From positions 1 to 64,000 of IMG/VR virus record IMGVR_UViG_3300027741_000025: a stretch of DNA of 64,000 nt. One strand, 5' to 3'. The stretch's first letter is position 1; each line of letters starts with the position of its first letter. The notes beneath the pieces are model-generated. The model searched no databases and was not told where the DNA came from. It was given only the letters and a program-made list of their open reading frames with translations. Made by a program: the position numbers and the translations under genes. This stretch comes from a virus. Below are positions 39,713-49,641 of this stretch, one piece after another.

Positions 39713-41680
39713 TTACTTACAAGGAACAATTGCTACGCAATTGAGTTTTTGATCATCTCCTGTGATTTTACTTATATCCAATTGTATTTTGACATCTATC
39801 GGAGCCCCCTTGTAGACCATTTCTATTTCTGGTTTCTCTGGCATTAACAATTGGATGGTCGATGGAATATTTCCGTTTATCTCTATAACAGGAGGTATTC
39901 CGACAACCTGTATTTGGCTGGGTATACCAGAAGCATCAATCTTGATTTCTCTTGGGAAATCTTCTGGAATATTTAATCCAATAAATTCTGGGATATCACT
40001 CTTTATTTGAATGATAGTAGGAACACTTGTTGCATCTAAAAATATAGATTTTGGTATATCTGCTTCTGAGATAATTTTAATTTCAGATGGAAGCCTCACA
40101 TCTGGTGCTATTATTTTTATTTGCTCCGGAAGATCTACTTTTTCTATTTTTATTGAAGATGGAATATTAGATGTGTCTATCGTCAAAGGAGGAATACTTG
40201 GAGGAACAATATTTATTACAGACGGTATTCCCAAGCTGTCAACTTCTATTGTTGCATTCATAGAGGGGTTTTCAGAAGAATAGTTTCTGTTTCCCATAAA
40301 GCCCATTCCAGGCTCGATAAATTGCCCAGAAAGATCTTTCATAAATGGAACGCCAGTCGGACACTGAACTGTAACTATGGCGCTAAGTACCGGAGGTAGA
40401 CCAAATGGACCTCCCCAATCAACAACCATTGTTGGTGTTGAAAAAGATATCATAGATGGAATTAAAGGATACCCATTAATATCAAGTAGCCCACTTACTG
40501 TAATTCTGTTGGGAATGCTGGGCGGCATTCCGATCACACTAATGATAGATGGTATGTTAAGCCCGTTAGGATAAACATTAATTTTAGATGGTAAGCTAAA
40601 ACCTCCATCTACATGTATTGGAGATAGACTAATATAGGATGCCAAAGAGCCAGTTATATCTATTTTTACAGGGGATATTCCTATATCGGGTATTTTTATT
40701 GGACTTATCGATATCGGTGGAATAGTAATAGGCGATATTGTTATTTTGCTTGGAATGTTAATTGGCGATATGCCAATATTGATAGAAGAAGGCACAGCAT
40801 TTATGTTACCAACGTCTAGACACGGAAACACAATAGGAGGAATGTTATATTTGTTTGGAAGTGGAGAAAAAGGTGTTATTAATATAGGTGGTATATCTGG
40901 TGGTGGAGGAATAGGAATCTCTAAGGGAGTTATAATTTCCGCCACAACAGGCTCTAAGGGTGCAGTTCTGTCAGTAGGAGTGAATGTAACGGAGCATTTA
41001 TCATTAAAAATTGTTAAAACAGGATCTGGAGTTGAATTTGGAGCATATGTGTGATTACCTTGTAATACATTTGTAGTGTAATTCCCATCACCAAAATCCA
41101 ATCTAAAACTTGTGAAAGATCCATTTATTTCAAGTAAGTATTGAGCAAGCACGCCTGTTGTTTGACTGTTTTCAAGTATGTTAAATGTAAAATTTACATC
41201 TGGGCATCCATAATCATCAAATATAGCGGGAACTGCCTGTAGATTTCTTATCCTCCAGTCAAGTGTGGTCTTGTCAGTAGAAAAATTATTTCCTATAAAT
41301 TCTTGTACATTTATAATGGCATCGACCATCTGATTGTGATGCTCGGCTATTACAAAACCTCTTACTTTAACCCCAGAATAATTGTATTTTGTTTCTTCTC
41401 CGCCCAAATTACGAATACATTCTTTGAATTTAAAAACTTTTTGTTCGCCATTAACAAGTTTTTTTTCAACACTATTGTAGTAAAACAACTCTCCTTCTAT
41501 GTTTGCAAATCCATTATTTGACCATAATTCATTATTCTCAGAAGGTCTTATTTCTATTTCGTCCGCCCACGGAGCATTGTCAGAAGCCAATATTGCTTCC
41601 GATGTATTGAAAACAAGAAACAATGTCTCGTCAGAGTCATATTTGCTGGGATATAGTGGATTTGGCGGCGGTCTTGTCAA
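39713..41680 (-). CDS. Tail-associated protein with AEHHN-type N-terminal domain, PKD and IPS-repeat stalk
   Basis: 655 aa with a TTG start at 41680 supported by GAGG eight bases upstream; no in-frame ATG is closer. N-terminal domain (1-150) ends with I-A-E-H-H-N-Q-M-V-D-A-I-I, shared with the next two upstream genes. A PKD-like domain follows (R-L-D-F-G-D-G-N-Y). Residues about 265-620 are a long quasi-repeat of I-P-S-x-I-x-I with Pro/Ile/Ser every 11-13 residues, perhaps a beta-solenoid or extended stalk. Likely a fibre or whisker protein of the tail. Confidence 0.6.
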   Translation of the reverse strand: MTRPPPNPLYPSKYDSDETLFLVFNTSEAILASDNAPWADEIEIRPSENNELWSNNGFANIEGELFYYNSVEKKLVNGEQKVFKFKECIRNLGGEETKYNYSGVKVRGFVIAEHHNQMVDAIINVQEFIGNNFSTDKTTLDWRIRNLQAVPAIFDDYGCPDVNFTFNILENSQTTGVLAQYLLEINGSFTSFRLDFGDGNYTTNVLQGNHTYAPNSTPDPVLTIFNDKCSVTFTPTDRTAPLEPVVAEIITPLEIPIPPPPDIPPILITPFSPLPNKYNIPPIVFPCLDVGNINAVPSSINIGISPINIPSKITISPITIPPISISPIKIPDIGISPVKIDITGSLASYISLSPIHVDGGFSLPSKINVYPNGLNIPSIISVIGMPPSIPNRITVSGLLDINGYPLIPSMISFSTPTMVVDWGGPFGLPPVLSAIVTVQCPTGVPFMKDLSGQFIEPGMGFMGNRNYSSENPSMNATIEVDSLGIPSVINIVPPSIPPLTIDTSNIPSSIKIEKVDLPEQIKIIAPDVRLPSEIKIISEADIPKSIFLDATSVPTIIQIKSDIPEFIGLNIPEDFPREIKIDASGIPSQIQVVGIPPVIEINGNIPSTIQLLMPEKPEIEMVYKGAPIDVKIQLDISKITGDDQKLNCVAIVPCK

Positions 41681-41695
41681 TTCATTTTCCTCGTA

Positions 41696-44605
41696 TTAAT
41701 ATATTGTAGATAGCCATTGTTTTTCATTAATATCGCCAGGTCTTCCTCCAAGATACCTGAAAGTTAGATCTATATCATTGAATTTGACAAAGGATTTAGC
41801 ACTATAGTCATAGCTTATATATACATTATGATCCTGATCTGAAGTAGCCAGCAAAGTTTGATTAAGATCATCAAAACCAGTTACAGTAGAATCTTGAAGT
41901 GATTTAAAAGCTGTAGATCCAACTCCAGGACCACCGGTTGACCAAACTCCTGTTGTTGAATTGAATACCGATATGGCACCAGAGTTATTAAACAGAAATA
42001 TTGCACTGGAGAGATTTACTAGCTGACCTTCTGTCTTAGTTGGACCGGAAAGATCATTTATTTTTTTAATTTCAGAAATTGGATTTGATGTAATTCCACT
42101 TGTTTTATAAAAGTTTTTGAGTCTGAAGAATTTACCCTCCCCAGAATTTTGGAGTATGTATCCTGATCCATCTCTCCAAACCGATCTTGTGAAGCTATAC
42201 CCATCGGATGGCAAGGTATAATTTTTTATATCTTCTGCTCCGTTCTTGAATGAGCTTGAATTTAAACAATTTGTGCTATAAATATAATTTGATAGAGACA
42301 AAGAAACAACGCTAGTGTCTATTTTTGATACATTTCCATCTCCGCACGCATTTGCATTTGTCCCAGATGATTCATTTTTGTTATTCCCCAGAATAAAATA
42401 AATATTATCTCCTCCCGAAGGCAATCCAGCCCAACCCCATTGTCTAGATACGGCCGGTCCTATTAAAGTGTATGCAGAATAAACATCATAAAAAGAACTG
42501 TATTTTTGAAAAAACACTCCTTCATACAAAACAGGTTCGCCACTATCTCTTCCCGTAGCCCAAAACATCAAACCCTCAGAATTTTTATTACCAGACCCAT
42601 AGTTATCCATCTTAGCAAAACCATTATTTCTTTCGAATTCTCTTATAGATCTGCATTTTTCACTATATGAATAGCAACTATCACAACACTTTGTTCCACA
42701 ATCACAGTTGTTTGTTCCCACACTTCCTAAAAAACTACTATTGAATTTTGGGCCTATGTCAGAAGTGTTATTTAAAGTTTTAAATGTTTCACTTATAAGT
42801 CCAAATTCATGAGAAACAATCACATCAGATTTGCCTTTTGTCCATATCCATAAATTTGAATTTTCTATTACATCTATGCTTGATTTAAAGTTTGTAATCC
42901 GGTAGTTCCCACTATCAGTATCTGTTCTCAAAACTACATCATAAACTCCCCCAACACTAAACGAAGCTATTGTGTAACTTTGATTAAGATGAGTGAGATC
43001 ATCACTTATTCCCCATGAATAAGAATTTATTGCATCTGATGCATTTTGACCATTTTTTAAAGAAGCTGTGGCAGATACACTAACATTTTCAAACTTCTGA
43101 TTGACCGCAGAGCTGCTGCCTATTTTTATCACATCTCCTGAGATCACGCTAAAATTTGGGGAAGTTATACTTGTTGAAGCAGGATAGTTAGTATCAGAAT
43201 AAGAATAAATAATGTCGCCATTTTTGTAAATTATTGCAACATTTGAGTTTTGTTCGCCATCAGAGTAATCAAATTTAACGGTGGCCAAACCAGGATCTGT
43301 TGCCTCCCATTGATATTCATTGAGTCCGTCAGGTTCAAACAAAGCAATAGAAGAAGCTCTTGTAAAAGGATCGCCCGGAGTGCCTGAGCCTAAAAAATTA
43401 GACTGCGCGCCGTATCTGACTGTTTTTAGATTATAAGTTGGTATGTTTATTGAAATATAAGTGTTTATTGGAGATGTGATTCTATAGAGTCTTTTATTTA
43501 TTTCTTCTTCTAAGAAAGTTTCGCCCAAGAAAGTTTGGGTCACCCCGGGCACAAAATTAATTTCTGCTTCTGAAGGACAAAATTCTCTTACATTGACTAT
43601 ATTTCTGAGAATACACGTATCAGATCCAAAATCATTAGTAACAGTTAAAGATACATCAATAAAACCAGGATTTTCATAAGTATAAATTAAACTATCTTGA
43701 TCTAAATTTAAATAAATGGTAATTCCCCCAGATTTATCTCCTCCTTCTCCTATGACTAATCTATATTTTGGATTATTTCTTGTAGAAGAATAAATAATAT
43801 TGAAAGATCTACTATTTCCAACATCACTATGACTAATCCACTCATCTGTGGATTTCTGTAAAGTATAGTTTTCTGGCAAGAAACTTTCTGTAACTTCCAC
43901 ATTAACAGTTGTCAATACTTCGCCCGTGCCTAAGGTTTTAAAACTAAATGATTTGCTATATGCAAAATAATCACCAGATCCATAATTAAAATTCCACTTA
44001 TGTTCTGTGGAGCGACTGGTACCGTCAGTGCCCAACCTAAAACTTAAATCAGTGAATTTTATAACACTTGGTTTCAATCCTATTTTTTTATCAACACCAA
44101 ACCAAGCCTTGGGAGCTAAAACTAAGTATCGTAGATAATTAGTTCTTTGTTCAATTGTTCCTTCTAAAGGATTAGCTGCTCTTTCACCCTGTACTCCTGC
44201 AAATTTTTCTATGTTTATAACGGCGTCTTTTAAAGAATTATGATGCTCAGCCATCACATTCTGTGTAATATTTGTTATATCCTTGTATTTTTTAACATCC
44301 TCAAAGCCAGAAAGAATGTTAATTCCACTGAAATATGCTGTTGTTGAAGATGTTATTGTTTTTGTTGTGTAATAAAAAGATATGGCTCTTTGTTTTATTT
44401 CCTCGCATTGATCCGTCAGTGTTATTATTCCTCCTCCGCGAGATTGATCTGGGAATCTATCTATAGCTTCTGTGTTGCCATATACATATATTTCTTTGGA
44501 TACTCCTGGAATATAATCTTCCGCTAAAGAGACTCTTAGATAATCATGAACCTCATACAAATTTTTATTTGTATCGAAATTTTCTGGGTAGTTGCTGAGA
44601 TTCAT
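41696..44605 (-). CDS. Large tail protein, AEHHN-type N-terminal domain with PKD-like domains
   Basis: 969 aa. N-terminus N-Y-P-E-N-F-D-T-N-K-N-L-Y-E-V (residues 5-20) and V-M-A-E-H-H-N-S-L-K-D-A-V-I-N-I near 120 match the paralogue at 44613. Ig/PKD-like segments follow (E-H-K-W-N-F-N-Y-G-S-G-D-Y, V-S-L-T-V-T-N-D-F-G-S). A Cys cluster (C-D-C-G-T-K-C-C-D-S-C) lies near 645. The C-terminal third is beta-rich, perhaps a propeller. Probably an extended, surface-exposed tail or baseplate appendage. Confidence 0.55.
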   Translation of the reverse strand: MNLSNYPENFDTNKNLYEVHDYLRVSLAEDYIPGVSKEIYVYGNTEAIDRFPDQSRGGGIITLTDQCEEIKQRAISFYYTTKTITSSTTAYFSGINILSGFEDVKKYKDITNITQNVMAEHHNSLKDAVINIEKFAGVQGERAANPLEGTIEQRTNYLRYLVLAPKAWFGVDKKIGLKPSVIKFTDLSFRLGTDGTSRSTEHKWNFNYGSGDYFAYSKSFSFKTLGTGEVLTTVNVEVTESFLPENYTLQKSTDEWISHSDVGNSRSFNIIYSSTRNNPKYRLVIGEGGDKSGGITIYLNLDQDSLIYTYENPGFIDVSLTVTNDFGSDTCILRNIVNVREFCPSEAEINFVPGVTQTFLGETFLEEEINKRLYRITSPINTYISINIPTYNLKTVRYGAQSNFLGSGTPGDPFTRASSIALFEPDGLNEYQWEATDPGLATVKFDYSDGEQNSNVAIIYKNGDIIYSYSDTNYPASTSITSPNFSVISGDVIKIGSSSAVNQKFENVSVSATASLKNGQNASDAINSYSWGISDDLTHLNQSYTIASFSVGGVYDVVLRTDTDSGNYRITNFKSSIDVIENSNLWIWTKGKSDVIVSHEFGLISETFKTLNNTSDIGPKFNSSFLGSVGTNNCDCGTKCCDSCYSYSEKCRSIREFERNNGFAKMDNYGSGNKNSEGLMFWATGRDSGEPVLYEGVFFQKYSSFYDVYSAYTLIGPAVSRQWGWAGLPSGGDNIYFILGNNKNESSGTNANACGDGNVSKIDTSVVSLSLSNYIYSTNCLNSSSFKNGAEDIKNYTLPSDGYSFTRSVWRDGSGYILQNSGEGKFFRLKNFYKTSGITSNPISEIKKINDLSGPTKTEGQLVNLSSAIFLFNNSGAISVFNSTTGVWSTGGPGVGSTAFKSLQDSTVTGFDDLNQTLLATSDQDHNVYISYDYSAKSFVKFNDIDLTFRYLGGRPGDINEKQWLSTIY

Positions 44606-44612
44606 TTTTTTC

Positions 44613-46061
44613 CTAATCTATTGTTATTTCTTCTTTTAAGAAAGCTTTTTTAATTGTTTGATTGTTAAATGAAACAAACACCGAAGGGTTATATAAAGAA
44701 GATGGATAATTTATTTTATACATAAAATATATAGTATGTATATTTGGGTCTGTCTCTGTGTAGCTCCTGACTATTTCTGGTTTCCAAAGATTTTTTGATT
44801 GTCCGCCACAGTTGGCAGTATAGAAGCTTCCATTTATCGGACCAACCTTCCCAATCATAACATTATTTAAACTCAGGCTACTTCCGTCGCCCTTCGATAT
44901 TGTGATCAATTTTCCGTCGCCATCTATTGAGGATATTTTTCCGATTTTTGTTGTTGTTGCACCTCCTTGCTCATAAGCAAAGATTACATATTGGCCAGTA
45001 TAAGGCGAAGTCAAATATTTTCTAATATCTTCTTTGAATTTGAATTTATTATTATCAACACCACAAGAATAAAACTTTTTGATTACACAGCCATCTCCAT
45101 TAAAGTTCCAATATCTTTCTTTCACATCTCCATCTGTTTGATCAACAAATTCAAAAATAGTAGGGTTTTCGCCTATAGGCACGACTTCAAACTGATCGCC
45201 GGCATGGCACTCTTCTGGTTCTGCGAGAGAAAAGGATGTGCCGCTTGTCATGTTTGGAGTTGTTGTTAAAACATCAAATCCATCCGGAGAATTCTTTACA
45301 TAAAAGAATGGGGTTCTTAATGTATCATCCACTACTATATAATTATTCTTTGTGACTATTCCTTGCCCGCCCAATACACTCACAACAACCAACTCTACAG
45401 AATATGATCCTTCTTTTGCGTATGTGTGAATTGGATTTTTTTCAGTGGATGTTGTTCCATCTCCAAAATCCCAAAAACATCTAATTAATGGTCCATTTAA
45501 CTCATTTGGCGCCATGCCAAGACTAAAGTTTTGAAAAGAAACTGTGAGAGGAGCACCCCCAGAAATTGGATAAGCTCTAAACAATGGCTTTGGTGTAAGA
45601 AATCTATTCTCTTGGTTTTTTAATATCCCATTCAAAGATATATCGTTTGGATTTGACTTTAAACCTAAATTAATTTCTGTTTTTATAACAGCATCTTTTA
45701 CAGCATTGTGATGCTCTGCACTAACAGAGTTGGACACGGTGCTCCCTAGGGTCCATTGATTTTGTCTAGATCCCGCAAAACCACGAACCAAATTATTGAA
45801 AGTATTATCAGTCCTGGCTGCGTAATAAATTAATTCCCCGGAATTAAATTTTTTATTTGTAATTCTTATTAACCCCTGTAGAGGGAAACCTGATGCATCT
45901 TCGACAATAATTTTTTTTGCAGAATATCCTACACTTTGTTTCAAAGTAGTTGTTGCATTATTTTTAACCTCATATAGACTTTTTTTGGTGTCAATAGCTT
46001 CTGGGTATAAAGAAAGATCTCCGGTTATATAGCCGATATTTAAACTATCAATTCTTGCCAT
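44613..46061 (-). CDS. Tail protein, AEHHN-type N-terminal domain with PKD domain
   Basis: 482 aa from the ATG at 46061 (M-A-R-I-D-S-L-N-I-G-Y), with AGGTG seven bases upstream. S-L-Y-P-E-A-I-D-T-K-K-S-L-Y-E-V and V-S-A-E-H-H-N-A-V-K-D-A-V-I match the neighbour at 41696. A clear PKD domain at about 195-230: C-F-W-D-F-G-D-G-T-T-S-T-E-K-N-P and H-T-Y-A-K-E-G-S-Y. The rest is beta-rich with several Cys. PKD domains mediate protein or sugar contacts. Tail appendage likely. Confidence 0.6.
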   Translation of the reverse strand: MARIDSLNIGYITGDLSLYPEAIDTKKSLYEVKNNATTTLKQSVGYSAKKIIVEDASGFPLQGLIRITNKKFNSGELIYYAARTDNTFNNLVRGFAGSRQNQWTLGSTVSNSVSAEHHNAVKDAVIKTEINLGLKSNPNDISLNGILKNQENRFLTPKPLFRAYPISGGAPLTVSFQNFSLGMAPNELNGPLIRCFWDFGDGTTSTEKNPIHTYAKEGSYSVELVVVSVLGGQGIVTKNNYIVVDDTLRTPFFYVKNSPDGFDVLTTTPNMTSGTSFSLAEPEECHAGDQFEVVPIGENPTIFEFVDQTDGDVKERYWNFNGDGCVIKKFYSCGVDNNKFKFKEDIRKYLTSPYTGQYVIFAYEQGGATTTKIGKISSIDGDGKLITISKGDGSSLSLNNVMIGKVGPINGSFYTANCGGQSKNLWKPEIVRSYTETDPNIHTIYFMYKINYPSSLYNPSVFVSFNNQTIKKAFLKEEITID

Positions 46062-46722
46062 TTGATGCACCTAATTTTTTAGTATATTCATTTTGTAAAT
46101 TCATCATATTTGACTGTAAAGCATTCAGTTTATTTAAAACCTGTTGTTTTATAGGTATGTCATCTGGTAGAGATAAAACTGTCTCTACTAGATCTATATC
46201 TATATTATTTTCAAGCAAAATTTTAAGATTCATTTTCTCCAGGAGTTTTGTGCCCCAGTATTCTTTTTGAGCTTCAAAATCATCAAAATTCTTAATAGGT
46301 TCTATTTTTTCAATATTTTTATATGTTTGTAAGAAGAATTCACACTCTTCTTCTATGAATTTTTGCTTTTCTTCCAGGTCTGTTATTGTGTTTTTAACAC
46401 TTTCGACAGCTCTATTTAATTGCCTGTGTTTTATTTCAAGCTCTTTCTTGGTGAGTTCATCTGCTTCTTGATCTTTTAATTTATTTAATTTAATAATATT
46501 TATTTCTTGAAGCTCTAATTTATCTTTCTCTTCTTCAATTTGTAGTATTATGTTCTTTAAGTTATCTTTTCTTAGTTTTAATTCCCTTAGGCATTGCCAC
46601 ATTTTAGCTTGATTTGTAGGTTCTTTTCCTATTAAAAAATATTTTAATTGAAAATAGCTATGTCTTGAAACCACGTCAGTTTTCAACAAATCATCCATCC
46701 TTCTGATCAACTCATTAGGCAT
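46048..46722 (-). CDS. Coiled-coil tail protein
   Basis: 224 aa. Residues 50-135 are a long Leu/Lys/Glu coiled coil (L-R-K-D-N-L-K-N-I-I-L-Q-I-E-E-E-K-D). The N-terminus M-P-N-E-L-I-R-R-M-D-D-L-L-K and C-terminus are helical. It sits between a small tail protein and the PKD proteins, so may trimerise or tether a fibre. Its end overlaps the next gene's start. Confidence 0.55.
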   Translation of the reverse strand: MPNELIRRMDDLLKTDVVSRHSYFQLKYFLIGKEPTNQAKMWQCLRELKLRKDNLKNIILQIEEEKDKLELQEINIIKLNKLKDQEADELTKKELEIKHRQLNRAVESVKNTITDLEEKQKFIEEECEFFLQTYKNIEKIEPIKNFDDFEAQKEYWGTKLLEKMNLKILLENNIDIDLVETVLSLPDDIPIKQQVLNKLNALQSNMMNLQNEYTKKLGASNGKN

Positions 46723-46781
46723 ATTTTACTCTCTATAATATAAGATTTCTTTAAAACTAAGATAGTAAAATCTGAGACAAT

Positions 46782-47117
46782 CTATGACTCAGAAACTGAA
46801 GGAAAAAGAATCCATTTTATTTGAGATTCATCCCAATAATAGTTTTGTCCGTCGATTGGATAAGCTATGGGACTTTCCCACAAACAAGTCTGTTCATTTA
46901 AAATCCAAGAATTAAAAGGTTTAATTGGAATAAAAGCATCTAATGCTTTATCATATTTTCCGCCAATAGAAGCATAGTTTTTTCTTATGCTGTTTGTATA
47001 ACTTGTTTGTATCCAATTTTTTGGATCTCCTAAAAACCCGCTGTCTATAAAATCCTGCTCTGCTACTATTACTCTTAAAATATTTCCATCATTATCAATT
47101 TCTGCAAAATGACTCAT
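46782..47117 (-). CDS. Small tail protein of a type common in aquatic phages
   Basis: 111 aa. [21 protein letters not shown] with D-F-I-D-S-G, then R-K-N-Y-A-S-I-G-G-x-Y-D and D-A-F-I-P-I-K-P-F-x-S-W-I-L-N-E. I recognise this layout from small proteins in cyanophage and pelagiphage tail regions (recall, not a search). Function there is unknown. Its ATG overlaps the stop of 47114-49630. Confidence 0.6.
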   Translation of the reverse strand: MSHFAEIDNDGNILRVIVAEQDFIDSGFLGDPKNWIQTSYTNSIRKNYASIGGKYDKALDAFIPIKPFNSWILNEQTCLWESPIAYPIDGQNYYWDESQIKWILFPSVSES

Positions 47118-49630
47118 GTTAAATACCTCACTATTACTATTCCGGATCCACCATGGGCAATTCCTCCGCCTCCACCACCTCGATTAATACCGCCAGCTGT
47201 CCCAGCATTAGAATTTGTATTTCCACCACCACCACCACCGACACTACCAGCCCCAGATACGTGTTCTCCGTTACCACCACCACCCCCAGAGTATGCGGTG
47301 TTGATTCCGTTTATTAATGAATAGCCACCTTTTCCCCCCGCCCCTCCAACTCCTTGATTATTCCCGGTTCCCGAACCTCCTGCACCACCGTACCCGCCAC
47401 CACCTCCGCCCGCTATCCAATTGCCCCATCTGTTGTTTCCACCCACTCTACCCTGCCCCGAAGTACCAGCGCCTGCACAACATCCTCCTTTAAATCCTGC
47501 TCCACCCCCAGAACCACCACGGTTACCGTTGTTGCTCCCACCCTCTCCATCACCTCCACCGCCGCCACCAATGGCTCTTAGAGTAGTAAAAACAGAATCG
47601 CCTCCATTGCTAGATTTTGCACCACCTGCACCAACAACAACGGGAACCGTTGTATCGGCTAAAAACGTGTATGTAGAAGAAACAAATCCACCACCACCGC
47701 CGCCGCCGGCGGCTCTTAGGTTTCCACCACCACCACCACCCCCGATCAATAACACCTCTACATCAAGAGGTTGAGAAGTATATATCTGCAAAGTTCCACT
47801 AGTTTTAAATGTATGAATAGTGTAGCCCCCTGAGTTTGTTACCACCCCTCCTACTGCATAAGGTTTTAAAGTAGCAGTAGGCGTTGGTGTGGCGGTAGCA
47901 GTAGGCGTTGGTGTCTTAGTAGGAGTTACTGTAGCAGTAGCAGTTGCTGTTGGTGTGGCAGTAGCAGTAGCTGTTGGCGTCTTAGTAGGAGTTGGTGTAG
48001 CAGTAGCTGTTGGTGTCTTAGTAGGAGTTACTGTAGCAGTAGCGGTTGCTGTTGGTGTGGCAGTAGCAGTAGCTGTTGGCGTCTTAGTAGGAGTTGGTGT
48101 AGCAGTAGCTGTTGGTGTGGCAGTAGCTGTTGGCGTCTTAGTAGGTGTTGGTGTAGCAGTAGCTGTTGGTGTGGCAGTAGCTGTTGGCGTCTTAGTAGGA
48201 GTTGGTGTAGCAGTTGGTGTTGGTGTAGCAGTTGGTGTTGGTGTCTTGGTTGGTGTGACTGTGGGTGTAGCAGTTGGTGTTGGTGTCTTGGTTGGTGTAG
48301 TTGTCGATGTTGGTGTGGCAGTTGGTGTTGGTGTATTTGTAAGTGTGACTGTGGGTGTAGCAGTTGGTGTTGGTGTCTTGGTTGGTGTAGTTGTCGATGT
48401 TGGTGTCTTGGTTGGTGTGACTGTGGGTGTAGCAGTTGGTGTTGGTGTCTTGGTTGGTGTAGTTGTCGATGTTGGTGTATTTGTCGATGTTGGTGTATTT
48501 GTAAGTGTGACTGTGGGTGTAGCAGTTGGTGTTGGTGTATTTGTAAGTGTGACTGTGGGTGTAGCAGTTGGTGTTGGTGTCTTGGTTGGTGTAGTTGTCG
48601 ATGTTGGTGTGGCAGTTGGTGTTGGATAAGTAAAACCTGGAAGTGTTTCAGTTAGAGTTGGAGTTGGAGTTGGAGTTGGAGTTGGAGTTGGACCCAAAAC
48701 CTCTTCTACAAGATAGCTGCACCATGGACAATGAATGTTTCCTGGAAGGAATGCTCCCCCAACCTCTGCCAGGTGTTGTTCCACATATTCAAATGTTGCA
48801 TCGCATACCTCTGCCGCCACTTCAAAAAAAACTATAGTATCTGTGTCGTACTGATAGCTCCAGTCAGGATTATAATCTGCTGTATATTTAATTATTTTTC
48901 CTAAAACATGAAGTGGAGGCTCCTGTCCACTTAATTGTTTTCTTGCACTACTTATTTTTAGTGAATCAGTTAATTTAATTACAAAACTATTGATCGATGA
49001 CGAACACCTAACTTTAAAATATGCTACTTCTGGTGTTGTAGTGGGTGTTGTAGTGGGTGTTGTAGTGGGTGTTGTAGTGGGTGTTGTAGTGGGTGTTTCT
49101 GTTGGTGTAGGAGTAGGTGTAGGCGTAGGAATCAAAGGAAATCCCAAATCATAGCCAACAGAATTACTTATAAATAAATATATTTTATCTTTTTGTAAAA
49201 TAGAGTTTATTAATATAGTTGGATTCCAAACAAGCAAAGATAAACCAGATTCAGACTCTTTATAAACTTCAGATATTTTGTTCTGGATTGTAGGATCCAA
49301 GTTATTTAAATTGAAATTTTCATCATTTCTATAAGTAATAAATTGATATTTCTTTGAAACATAACTAGTTTGATCTGCTATATATGTATTTATATCTATG
49401 TTATATGAATAAAATCCAAAGGGTTGACTTATAATATAGTATGTTTTTCCATCAATTAAATAATTGAAATTTGATATTTGAGCGGGCTGCCAAGAAAGAA
49501 TAGAAGAACCAAGATTAGATTCTGTTTTTATGTAAAGTATTTTGTTTTTAATCTCCTCTGGTAAAGAATTTAGATCGAAAATCTCCCCAGAATAAGAAAA
49601 AAATTGATTTATTTTTGTTACAATCAACAT
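47114..49630 (-). CDS. Tail fibre/adhesin: N-terminal repeats, long PT linker, Gly-rich tip
   Basis: 838 aa. Residues 1-165 contain two related units ([19 protein letters not shown] and [15 protein letters not shown]). A TP-TT linker, a Cys-bearing domain (205-315) and about 260 residues of Pro-Thr-Lys/Ala/Val repeats follow. The last 240 residues are poly-Gly blocks starting [12 protein letters not shown] and ending [11 protein letters not shown], the known Gly-rich domain of tail tips. T-even gp38 adhesins use poly-Gly sandwiches for receptor binding. Likely receptor-binding protein. Confidence 0.7.
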   Translation of the reverse strand: MLIVTKINQFFSYSGEIFDLNSLPEEIKNKILYIKTESNLGSSILSWQPAQISNFNYLIDGKTYYIISQPFGFYSYNIDINTYIADQTSYVSKKYQFITYRNDENFNLNNLDPTIQNKISEVYKESESGLSLLVWNPTILINSILQKDKIYLFISNSVGYDLGFPLIPTPTPTPTPTETPTTTPTTTPTTTPTTTPTTTPEVAYFKVRCSSSINSFVIKLTDSLKISSARKQLSGQEPPLHVLGKIIKYTADYNPDWSYQYDTDTIVFFEVAAEVCDATFEYVEQHLAEVGGAFLPGNIHCPWCSYLVEEVLGPTPTPTPTPTPTLTETLPGFTYPTPTATPTSTTTPTKTPTPTATPTVTLTNTPTPTATPTVTLTNTPTSTNTPTSTTTPTKTPTPTATPTVTPTKTPTSTTTPTKTPTPTATPTVTLTNTPTPTATPTSTTTPTKTPTPTATPTVTPTKTPTPTATPTPTATPTPTKTPTATATPTATATPTPTKTPTATATPTATATPTPTKTPTATATATPTATATATVTPTKTPTATATPTPTKTPTATATATPTATATATVTPTKTPTPTATATPTPTATLKPYAVGGVVTNSGGYTIHTFKTSGTLQIYTSQPLDVEVLLIGGGGGGGNLRAAGGGGGGGFVSSTYTFLADTTVPVVVGAGGAKSSNGGDSVFTTLRAIGGGGGGDGEGGSNNGNRGGSGGGAGFKGGCCAGAGTSGQGRVGGNNRWGNWIAGGGGGGYGGAGGSGTGNNQGVGGAGGKGGYSLINGINTAYSGGGGGNGEHVSGAGSVGGGGGGNTNSNAGTAGGINRGGGGGGIAHGGSGIVIVRYLT
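47877..48690 (-). repeat. Compound GT-rich tandem repeat encoding PTPTxTPT linker
   Basis: Mixed 6-, 12-, 18- and 30-base units encode [16 protein letters not shown] and T-V-T-L-T-N-T-P-T variants. All keep frame. Blocks of identical variants suggest segmental duplication. Confidence 0.85.
49022..49105 (-). repeat. 12-bp tandem repeat encoding TPTT
   Basis: Five to six near-perfect 12-bp units encode the first short linker of the fibre at 47114-49630. Confidence 0.8.
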
Positions 49631-49641
49631 ACACTCTCCAG

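Noticed and set aside
47877-48690. G-quadruplex potential in the GT-rich strand
   Set aside because: Guanines occur as isolated pairs, giving at most weak two-tier structures; coding constraint explains the composition.
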